Shown: positions 14,901 to 26,900 of the stretch, one piece after another | Numbering within the stretch: position 1 is the first letter of the stretch | Layout of the letters: the number at the start of each line of letters is the position of its first letter | Assembly (NCBI GenBank): GCA_003118195.1 | Contig: BEXV01000084.1 | Location: 73,697 to 137,696 of the forward strand | Length of the DNA: 64,000 bases | Reading direction: 5' to 3' | DNA from: Hemicentrotus pulcherrimus | Lineage: Eukaryota; Echinodermata; Echinoidea; Camarodonta; Strongylocentrotidae | Position numbers and translations under genes: made by a program | Notes under the pieces: generated by a model | What the model saw: the letters and a program-made list of their open reading frames with translations, nothing else | Databases searched by the model: none | Told to the model about the DNA's origin: nothing

Positions 14901-17900
14901 CATATTATAAAGATTAGTCCATTCTTAATGATAAAGATCATAATGAAAATTTCTTATATTATCGTCTGAGTATTTCTGAGTAAAGCGAAATGAGCTGGGA
15001 TTAATAAGTATTATTATTATTAGAGCTTTTAGAGACTAGAAAAATGGGTAAGTGGTCACTAACATCTGAACATAGACTACCTGAGTCAAAATCTGAGTCA
15101 AATACATTGGTGAATACATTATCAATAAGCGGAGCACTGCTTGGTGTAATACTAGTTGGGGTTTTTATAATCGGGTATATACCAAGTACAGAGTTAAGCC
15201 GAAGGAATTCATTAACAGTATCATCATCTTTAAATAAGTCAATATAAAAATCTCCAGTTATATAAATATGCCTATGTTATTAATTTAATACAAATAGCGC
15301 AACACTACCACCATGCCCATATAACCGGTTAACATTCAACAAATTATAATCATCTAGATTGAAATTATTTAAGGTTGTCTCGTTTATCCACAGAGACAGA
15401 GATGAATTCTTAATCTGTGATGTAGGGGCTCTTGAAATTAAATCTGTACGAGAGCTGAGAATATATTCTGCTGACATACAACCACATGAACAGAAAGAAA
15501 CTGTTATCAAGCATTGTGCAAGATGAACCTTCACAGTACAAAAGGTGTTTTTAAAATCCTCCTCCTCCTCATCCTCCTCCTCCTCCTCACTATCATTTTT
15601 TACCTTTGTCTGTTCATGGAGTCCTCTGAGTGCCTGGAGAGGGGCTGTAGTGATACGATAACCTGTCACTTCAGCTTCCATGTCTCTGAACCATTCATTC
15701 ATCTTGGCTAACGATGTCCTGTAGGACTGCCAATCCCTAGAACAATATTAAAATGCAATTTAGATTCAAACCAATAACACAAACACAAAGAAAAGGCAAG
15801 AAATAATTTGCTTTGCTGTCAGTCAGTAAGTGGTACATGTAACAATTAAACCAAAGCAATTATATGAAAGAGTGAACTATGAACCAACTCTTTATCAAAG
15901 AAGCAATATCCTTCTTCCGTTCTCTGGCTCTATCTTTTCTCTATTCGTTCTTCAAGTCTCAGATGGCGGCCTCTTCATGTTCATCCCCTTACTTTTCCTC
16001 TCCCATCCTTTCTCATGCAATGGTGCACCCCCTCTCTATCCTCTTCCCTTATGTTATCACGTCTCTCATATACCATGTGAATGCGTATCTGGTGCTCTAT
16101 AGAATCAAAGCAATTGGACAACAAAGTAGTTCCTCCAAACTCAAACATTCCCACAAATCATCATAACTGCTTTAGAATGTGTGTACAACTAGAATGCATA
16201 AGTCAACCTAAAATAACTTGAACCAACATTCTATAGGTAAACGGAAAAGGAGCATGAAGAAAACTAGATGGACCTTCGACTGCGCATAGTCGAAAATGAT
16301 GCCTCCGCCATGGAGCAATTTTACAAACCAAAACAGAAGCAAGCTATTTTTGCATAAATAATAAGCCCTGTGACCTTTGACATTTGACTTCATGACCCCC
16401 AAATCTAATCAGTTCATGGGCTCTGCAATATGAATACATGAACCAAATTTGGCAGGACCCATCAATGGGTTCTTGAGATTACGGGATCACAAGCTATTTT
16501 TTAATACATGAGCCCTGTGACCTTGGATCTCATGACCTTAAAATCCAATCAGTTCATTGGCTCTGCAAAGTACATACATGACCCAAGTTTGGCAGGAATT
16601 GAACAATGGGTTCTTGTGATAACGCAATCACAAGCTATTTTTGCATACATAATGAGCCCTGTGACCTTTGACCTTGGATCTTGTGACCCCAAAATCTAAT
16701 CAGTTCATTGGCTCTGCAAGATACATGCATGACCTAAGTTTGGCGGGAATCCACCAATGGGTTCTTGAGTTAACGCGATCACAGGCACAGTGGAGCACCC
16801 CAATTACCGTGCGATCGACTCTCGTCCAGTAAACATCATTTGCATAAAATAAACAATTGTGTACCGCTGGATGCGAAAAAAAGTAAACAAATTTCGAAGG
16901 CAAATTCTTCATTAATGTGATGAATATCAGCAATCAAAGCTTCTAAATCAAGAATTTAATAAATTTGCAAAACACTCATGTGTATGAAAAGAGTTATTGA
17001 TGCACCGAAAATGTGAAATTTGAGGGATAATTTTGACGAAAAAGAATGAACAAAATGAGATACAAAATCACCGTAAAATTCACCATTTTTTCTATAGCGG
17101 AAAAGAATTGCTTCGTATGACCAGAAAGCAAATTTAATGATCTCAATCCTTGTGAAATATATCTTTTTATAGTTGCTGGATAGGGTCGAGTCAGAGAAAA
17201 ACATACCCCAATGTCCGACTCTCATCGAACAAAAGTTGTCGCAAAATTGTATGACCAGTCCCATACGTTCAAATGTGTGTTACGTTTGAAACTCGCGTGT
17301 GTGTTGGCTATACATGTCTTGCCAGCCGAATGCACACGTGCACGCTAATGGCTCAGCTGTTTCGATCTGGCCTGCACTGGGCCCTGAGACGCATGCGCAG
17401 TATATCTTAGAGAACGATGACGTCATGTTCAATGCGTTCGCTGACTACAACTTTTAAAAATAAAGCCCCATGAAAAAGAACGTTATAACTATAAAAAATA
17501 CACCGGAGAAGCGAAAATTTCACCCATGTACGGATTCAACCCTCATGAATATTCATACTAAGTCTACACTTCGTGCATTGCTGGATAGGGTCAAGTCATT
17601 AAAAAGTAGACGTCGTGTTTTTCTAGGGGTGAAGCTCAAAACACATTAATATCTCGAGTGTTATTCCATGGAATTTCATATTTATTTCACTGACATCAAA
17701 TTCATGACAATTTTAGTTCGTATGGAAAGTTTCAAAGAGATATTGGCAGTAATAAAGGCGCAATGCGAATTTTAAGATTTGACATTCTAGCACACACATG
17801 TTCGGATTCACGCAGATGTCCGTTGGTTATTCAAATAGAACGGGCCGCTAATGATATGCAAATTGGGGTGCTCCGCTGTGCCTGATCAAGAGAACGGGAC

Positions 17901-20900
17901 GTACATGTATGTACGGACGGACGGACAAACTAAAAAACATAAAGCCTCCGTCTACTTTGTAGCGGAGGCATAATAGATAATAAGATAAAACTGCGTGCAC
18001 CGAACCCAAGTCAGGCATGGGTTCTCTGCAGGACCCATTCTATACAAACACATTTTGTTATTCCTTAATGTGTCTTGTAGTCTACTTACAAGTCTCTTTA
18101 ATGCTAATTGAGAGTGTATTTAAACATGCAGTATCTATTTATAGAAGTAATATTTACATCTCACATTTTCAATATAGTATAGCCACATGAAACCTCTAAA
18201 ATAAAGTACAGAATATGTTTGGTGATGCATTAAGGTGTGAATAAGGCTACTGGTAAGTTGTCTTTCAACGTCTTGTTTTAAGGTTGCCCTTCTTACCTGA
18301 TGTTGCGGTCAATGATCTCTTTCCTCTGACTTGCCCTACGGATCACGCTTTGCCATTGGTCACTCAGCTGGGCTAGTTTAGTATGGAACTCGTCTGGGTC
18401 ATCTACCTCCCCATCATGAATCATCCGTTGGCCATCACTGATGATGGAGAACAGGATCTGCTGACGGTTGAAGATGTCGGCCTCAAACAACTACATTCAA
18501 AGAGATGAAATAAACAATAAACCAATGCCATTATACTGCCAAGGGTAACTTAGAGAACACTGTGCCTTTTGGACACTAATCAATCAAAATATAAGATATG
18601 TCACCAGTATGATTCATCTCACAATACTGCCTGTTCTTTCTTCAATAAAAATCTGCATTTTTTTATTTTTTATTTAAAGGGCCCATGACATCGAAATACA
18701 AGTGTATTCCTGTTGGTGTGCAGAACTGCATTCATGTCATATTTTGATATGTAAACTTCTGAATTTGTTTCATAGATTTTTGAAATATTTTTTAAAATAT
18801 TTGTTTTTCAAACTTGCTATTAAAGCTCCACCCCAAAACCTCCAGATCTCATTCCCCTTGTGACATCATCTGTCAGTCATTAATGAGCTAACTTGAGAAA
18901 GTGGCATGTAACTTTGCCAAAGTTGACCACCTGTTACAATACAAAAAACAAAAGCAATATATCAGTTGCTATGTCAGACATGTCAGACTAAACTAATATT
19001 CCAGAATAGGCAATGGTATGTAATTTCCCCCAGCTTAGCACACGTTCATAATAGAATTGCATGCTTCCATACATGTGTACAATACATCATCATTGCCTTT
19101 GTCTTCCTGGTAATGCTACAGCATGTCTGACATAGCAACTTGTATGGTGCTATTGTATCACATATCAAAATATGAGATGTATGCAGGACTGCACACCGTT
19201 ATGGACCCTTCAATGATTGAAACACGTAGGTACACACATCCTATGGGAGGCTTGAAATGTCAACAATATTTGTTTTCTATTTTGTTTTCTGTTTCGTATT
19301 CTTAGTTTCCTTCATTGTAAAGGCTATATTTGTCTCCACTCCACTATACCACACAGAGCTACGTGCACTTCCACTATTCGTTACAAACACATTCAAACAA
19401 GCACGCTCGCGTGCACATGCACACACACACACGCACGCACACACACAACACACATACTCACACGCACACACAAACACACACAATATATATACTCACTTGC
19501 ACAACACACTCACAAACTCATACTCAAAAATCGTTTGAACACTTTTTCTTTTTAAGGTTTACCTTAAGATTTTTTTGTTGTTTGTTTTTTGTTTTTTGTT
19601 TTTTGAGGCCGCCATCCTTGTCAAGCTTTGCTTATGATTGCGGTCTCCTGCACTTTTCCAATTGAAAAGTTCGGATTATACTTTAAATTTATGATTATAT
19701 GTTATGGAAATATTAAGTTTTGTTATTATATGTACATATTAAAAAAACAACATTATGACATGAAGAAATTATTGTTTGTTTATGTTGTGTTATACCTTAC
19801 ATTTATATGTTCTTTGTTATACTTATTGTTATTTTATATGGAAAAATGCAGAATTAAAATCAAATAAAAATAATATCATATGCACCATCTCCACTCCTTG
19901 GATTTTGTTCCTACCATGGTTAGTGAAGACATATGTCAAATCTACCAACATTCTACTTGCACCCTATTAGGCCCCATTGATAGCCTGGGTATGGAGTGGC
20001 AAATGTAGATTTATGACTCGTCAAGTACACCTGGTTATGATTTAACCACTTTCTTTTTTTTTATCCATACAGTCCTGTGACATGTCCATGAAACCATGAC
20101 ACCCCTACACATTTCAACCATGAAAAATCAAAATCACCTCATAGACCTTCTGTTGTTCCAGCAACTCATCATAGCTGCCAGCAATGTCAACAGCAAGACT
20201 GTGCTCTGTGTCTGCAAGGAACTTCATCCAAGATTTACATTTCTGGGCAAAGTTTTGCTGCTGAAGGAGCACTCCCTGAAGATTGCGGTATTTCTCTGAG
20301 AGTCTGGTATATAGCTTGTTCCACAAGTCATTGAGTGTTGCCAGATGACCTGAGTTGTGCCTGTCAAGGCTGATACGATAACCGATCTCATTCAAGGCAT
20401 TTACATGGGGTTGGTTCTCAGTGAAGTCAACAAGTAGCAACTGAAAAAAAATATGAAATAACCAATCAAAATGAAATTTCATCAAATAACTCTCATTCAA
20501 GTAGCAGCCGATAAGGATTCCTCATTCATATCTTACTGTTCTGAAAATATCCCAGACTGGACTTTGCTTGGGATATGTGTGCCTGGCATGGGTGTCGATC
20601 TGTAATTGATACCTATTGTTCAGGGGGGATGATCTATTCATTCATCCCCCCTGAACAATAGGTATTACGTAAGGATCGACACCCATGGTCCCTGGGTTTG
20701 CCAATGTCAAGATACTGATCAAACTTTAATTCTGTTCTATGGAGAAAGTATCATTTACCTTGAGTCTGTCCATCCTGTCCTTGATTGTATGTTCATCTGA
20801 TGATCTATTAGGTTCTTCCATGTTAAGGGTGTCCTTTACTTCTTCTAGCCAATCAAGCAATGACTTGGTCTTCTCTCGGAACTGTTTCTGATTTTGGATG

Positions 20901-23900
20901 TCTACTTCCTCTGCCTTGATATGTCTTTGTAGTGACTGCTGTAAGGTGTCTAGACGCTGGGGAAACAAACCACATACAAGCAATATAATAAGATGCATGA
21001 CATTTACACCAGTCAAAATTGCTCTGGGCTTTATTTCATGATTATAGCTTAGGTTCGGGTTCCCGCATAGAGTATGGCCAGTAATCCAGTTAGTGTAGGA
21101 AATTTACCAGAAAAAATTGCTGATAGAGCATCTGTCTACAACCTATGATAAACATGATATCAAAAATATGTAATTCACTGCCACTGTAAATACTACCCCT
21201 TGAAGCATGGTCATGTTCAACAACGTGATGCTATGTTCATCCCTTATGGCACTGCAGTTTATGTTTGTAATCTAGTAAAATGTAAGGAAATTAATTTTAT
21301 TTTAAAATCTCATCCTATCTAATCTATTTCCCGACAATATCAGGAGTAGATTTAGGCAAATTGTGACCTGCAGCTGAAACTGCATTTACAGTACTGACCT
21401 GATTCAAGCATTGCGCTTGCATTAGGCTAGCATTGCAAGTAAATACAGAGTGAGCCTCTTCCACTTTATAGACAACTTCATGTCATTTAGTTGAAATGCA
21501 CGTGATAGGTCTTCCAATCAAGGCTCAAATAAATTTTTTGACCACGGGGGCGCTTCAAAAAGAAAAATATTCCCTTGTGAGCCTTCTCACGAGGGCTCTT
21601 TTTTAAATACAAATTTCCAATGAATTTGTACCCATGATACTCCTCAATTTGTTGCTATTCCATCATTATCATTTATTTAAGTCAGCAATTCCCCTCTTAC
21701 AAATTATAAGTACAGCAACATTGGGTCTTACTGACTTTCACCATGGGATGACATTTTCTCCATTTCTTCCCTTTCTGCACATTTTTTCCTCCTCATCATT
21801 CAGAGCAACCTTATTTACATTCTTTATTTAGTCTTTACCATTTCCTTCAACAACATCTTTGGTCTTCCTCTTCTTCTCCATATTCATTTAATGGTCGAGG
21901 CTCATTATTTGCTGGTTTTTTGGAATCACTAGATTTCAGAGGATTTACGCAGTGCAACGAAAAACTTCTCCATGTTTCGGTCCCTGCGCAAGCACCTCTA
22001 GCTCCAGCAGATATGGGGCTTCAGCATGCACATCGATACTACCGGCGCAGTATAGCCACTGTTAAAGGCCGCACTGCACTGCGAGCTTCCAATGTTTGTA
22101 TCGATAATACTCATAGAGATATGGACATGGGAGATATAGCGTATATGTTTACAATATGGCGGCCTCGAGACACCTTAACACTTTGGAGACGGGCTTCTAC
22201 AGAAGCCGAGATCTATCCCTAATATTTTGACAAAGTTTTCCAGCTTATTATTAGCTATTATGTGCTAAAGTTCTTTGAAGTAGTATTTAGAAATATTCAT
22301 TCATCTCATCTTTTAAAAAATAATAAAGTTACGTGGAAAAAAAATCGAGAAAAAGGTGATAACATTTCAACTTAACCCTAAGATAGTGTTCGGATCGAAA
22401 AGACCCTCAAAACACCGTACAGCTGGAGATGGACGCGTACGCACGCTTCCGTTCCATATTCTTGCCTTGATTCAAGGCTTTGGATTATTGGTTTCATTGA
22501 TGAAGATGATTACATGGCTATTTTTAATCGGTAATTGGATGATTTTCGCTTGGCAATATGAGAGGGCGTTGTTTTTCTAGATGTATTGTAGTTTTTCATA
22601 CAATAATATTATCAGGCCTATAGTAGTCCTATTCATAAAGACCTAGAACTATTCCTTTTAAATAAAATTTGCGATATGCCGGGTTTCACTTGGCAAATAA
22701 CCGACCTTACTCACAACTGTGTAAGTATAAAAGTATGCATTGATAAAAGGACTTGGTTATCCTCCTCCCCTATAATTACCGGAACTCTGACAATACGTTT
22801 TTCATTTTATCAACTTGACCAATTTAGCAAATCATTTATGTATGGACCTCCTCTTTTATGAAAAGCTTATCTCAGCCGCGTGGACCAGACCCCACACTAA
22901 GAGGACAAACAAATGTAAAGAAGTAACTACTCTGGAAGATTATCGTTTTGAAAGAAGAGGATGTAGGCCTAAACATAGGTATATCTACATGAAAAAACAT
23001 AGGGCATGTAACCATGTTAGAGCAGGTTTGAGTAAAATATCTTGATCAACCTAAAGTCGGTCTTGGTTTGAGCGGGCATATGAAATGTTCAATTGTTATG
23101 TTCTAAAAAACGACCCCTTACTCTTCCTCTCTCTACAGCCACGAATATGCGACTTTTCCTGGGCCATTGTTGAAAAAAAGAAAATGCAATGCAACATAAA
23201 AACAAGTTTTCTGACAATGAAGAAAAGCGAGTGCAAGATGAAGAAAATGTTTTTTATTATCATTACTATAGTCCCATATTTGATTTGCACATTTAAAAAA
23301 AAGGGCATTGAGTGTAGATCATGGCATAATGTTCTTCAGAATATAGTTACAAAATTTGTCGAAAACCCATGTAAAAAAAAGGATAAGGCCTATTATTTAT
23401 GGTTCGGTTCATAATCAGCCGAGCTTTAGCAGACGACAATCATTGACAATAGGGGAATGAATAAGAGGTATCAACCTATCTGCGCGTGCAGCGGTGCTTG
23501 CGCAATTTGTATTGTGAGTGTATTGAAAAGGAAAGACATGAAGCTTCAGCAAAATAAGACAGCAATTTCCCTCAAAAATAACAGAACTTATTTTTTGTAT
23601 TATTAAACAAACTTATATTTTTACATTTACTAAAATCCCGAAAATAACTAAATGAGGCGCAATGGGCAATGAAAGTTAAAAGCACCGCCAAATTTTCCAT
23701 TACTGGCGATGTAACCAAAATCGCTCCGTCACAGGGGAAACAATCACCGTGCACGGGCTCGTTCTCACAGGGTTAAAATTCGAGTGAGAAATCCTGCACG
23801 CTAATTTAACTTGAATAGTTCCATTTCATTGATTTGATTTGATTTATTTACCAACAGTAATACAAATCATACAATAATTTACATATACAAAAAGAGAACT

Positions 23901-26900
23901 ATTGGTTGGTAAAGGGGCCAGATAATAGCACATGTGCTAGCCGAGCCTAACCCCTTAAATAGCTAAACAAAGTATTACAAAGTAAATCAGTGTAGAAGAC
24001 GTTAAAAAAAAAAAAATTGGTTTAAGGTTTGAAAGTTGAAACTCAATATTGTGTGAAAGTTATAACAGAAAAGATAATCTATATTTTATAATTCCAAGGG
24101 GGCGATTTTTAATTTTGCAATAACCCCTGAGCAATCTGACGTAGGCGATTATGTAGCTCACAGGGGCAAATCGCCCCGTGTATTTTTAGCCTTGCTTCCA
24201 ATAAAAAAATACAGGAAAATAAAAACTCACTTTTGACTAGGCAAGCTGACATCATGTAGGCGATTATGTAGCTCACAGGGGCAAATCGCCCCGTGTATTT
24301 TTAGCCTTGCTTCCAATAAAAAAATACAGGAAAATAAAAGCTCGCTTTTGACTAGGCAAGGTGACATCAAATATTTTTCAAGAATTTAAATTTTAGGCCT
24401 TAACAATAAATATAATGGGCTTTTAATGGTTTTAAGGGATTTAGATAACTGCTGATTTCATGACCCATGACCCATACATAAAAGTAACTGACCTGTTGTA
24501 GTACTTTGGTTCTTGAAGTGATGTTACTAGATGTACTTGAGTCCATATATCTGATGAGTTGACTAACTAGAGATCCTAGGCCAGCTGCTACAGGGTAATC
24601 ATCAACATCAACAAGGATCTCCTGTAAAAAGAAATAAAGAAAGCCTATCTTTGCACAAGCATTCACAATTAATTACCATGTTGAATCGCCTGTTCATAAT
24701 GTTCATAATAACGATGCCTTTTGCTACCTAGGGAACCAGGGATCATGATTACATGTGTCCCATGACAACATCGTTAATCTTACTATCCTAATACTGTCCT
24801 GAAGCAAGTTGCGCAAGAAGCCTCCACATATGATACTAAGAACCAATTAGTAAATAGAGATAAATCAGTTAAAGCCCCTCTATAAAGTGTTGAAGGCACC
24901 AAATTTGCTAAATATTTTGATGGCAAAATATCACTTAAATTGTGTAATGAAGTGAAAGAGGATGTCATTTTATAAAACTCAATTCAGCAAGGATTTTCAA
25001 AAAAAATGTGTTTGAAGACAAACATTGATGAAAGAATACAAATGGGTTTTGTGTTGTACGCAGAAAACCTAAATTTTGTATTCTTTCAAATTTGTTGGGC
25101 ACCCAACACTTTAGAAAGGCTTTAAAGAGACTAACATACCTGACATTTTTAACATCTATCAATCCTTTCTTGCTCCATCTCTTCCTCTGTTGCTCCTTCT
25201 ACTTTCTCCATACCAACCAATACCTTCTCATCTTCTCTGGCTCCTTGTATACACAACTTGCTCAATGTCTCCTTGTCTTCAAGGAACTGCTCGTTCTCAC
25301 TATGTTTGTCTTCAAACTGTTGCCATAGCAGCATAGCCTTCTCAAATAAATTGATGTTGGACCTGAGCTCATCTTCTGCTTTGCTCCACCTATTAGCAAC
25401 CAATGAAAAGTTTGGAAATTATGATAACATCCCATTAGTCTCGTTAAAAAAACATTCAATGACATAAATTCTGGGTAAAAAGTGTAAATAAAATATCTCT
25501 ATCATGTCTAATACATATATTTCTTTAAATCCACATCATGATTAATATCCCTACTACTGCAGCTTGGCAACTGTGAATGGAATAGGTGTAATCTGCACCG
25601 AGAGTAATTCAATATCATATGATTGCAAGCATTAATTAAGAACAAAAAGTTGCATTGAGTTGCATATAAAGCATTCTTGGAGGTGTTGTGGTCTAGTGGA
25701 TCAGACTGTGAATCATAGCCCTGACATCCTTTGGCAAGGCATTGATGTACATTTGCCACATTCGACCAAAGTGAGGTAAATAGGTACCTGGCTGGAATTT
25801 AATTCCTTGAAATGCTAGAACGCCATAACGATAACCATGCTACAAATAATTATGGAGTACCAGGAGTGTGCAAGTCTGACAGACATGAGTGCTATACAAG
25901 AACCCACTATCATTATAATGGACTGCACAAGGAAAAACTGTCACAGAGGAAGGTACCTGGATGAAAGGTTCTGGACTGTGTTGTCGAGGTCCTCACTGAT
26001 TTCTGGAATGCATGTCTTCTGTAACCTGTCACCTAGCTTACATAGAGTGTTGAGCTGACTGATGCTGGATTTCAACTCAGCTTGTACTTCCTATAAAATT
26101 GAAAGAAGTTCAGAAGATTTTATTAAAGAGCTTTTGTTAAAAAATTGTGCTTAATACAGACATTTAAACATTCAAATGTACCTAAACATTACTCAATTTT
26201 GCACAGTGATGTATATTATATTTACATATTATTATGAGATGAGACATGGCTGTGTTGTTCAAGATGTACAAATGTGTCTAGTATCAATTTTCTTTCATTT
26301 CATCCAAAACTGAAAAATGTCTTGAGATGAATGCTGTTTAAGCTGCCACCATGATAAAATGACCAAATTGCAGTTTAAAAAAAATATTGGTTATGTATTA
26401 CTAGAGAATGGAAAATGTTAGTCAAGGGTCTGAGCGGAATTGCCATACTGTTCAATCACTGTAATGTTGATTTGAAAAACTGTATATTTATTAACACATC
26501 TTAAATTCTCTTCAAATAAGTCGATGTTGCGCTTCAAAGAATTCATCTGGCTAAATAGAAAAAGCACTCCTGATGTGACAATGCTGCGATATATTATTTG
26601 CTGTTGTTGTAAAAACAGCAAGATTGAATACTTTACATGTATATTACTAGTAACAAGAGGATGCAAACAACAACAAAAACATTTACAAAATCTTATAGAA
26701 ACAGACACATAATGCAGGGACAGCAAAACTAAAAAAGTTTTTAGAGGATCACAGCAAACTAAATAATGCACAATGACAATTTTCCAAATAAGTCAATTCT
26801 CGAGTAAGAATCAATATTTGTCATTAGTACGCAATGACACACTGCATTATACTCCTCTTTAATGTGAATTTTGTGATACTATATAATGGGCCTATTCAAA

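Noticed and set aside
15280..15603. Extension of exon 21 with an acidic EEEEEDEEEED tract
   Set aside because: It lies beyond a good donor (AAG|GTAAAA) and runs straight into LINE endonuclease sequence; joining exon 21 to exon 22 at the donor keeps phase and repeat length.
21920..22222. 100-codon plus-strand frame as an intronic gene
   Set aside because: No family similarity, no promoter or splice evidence; length is within chance for this composition.
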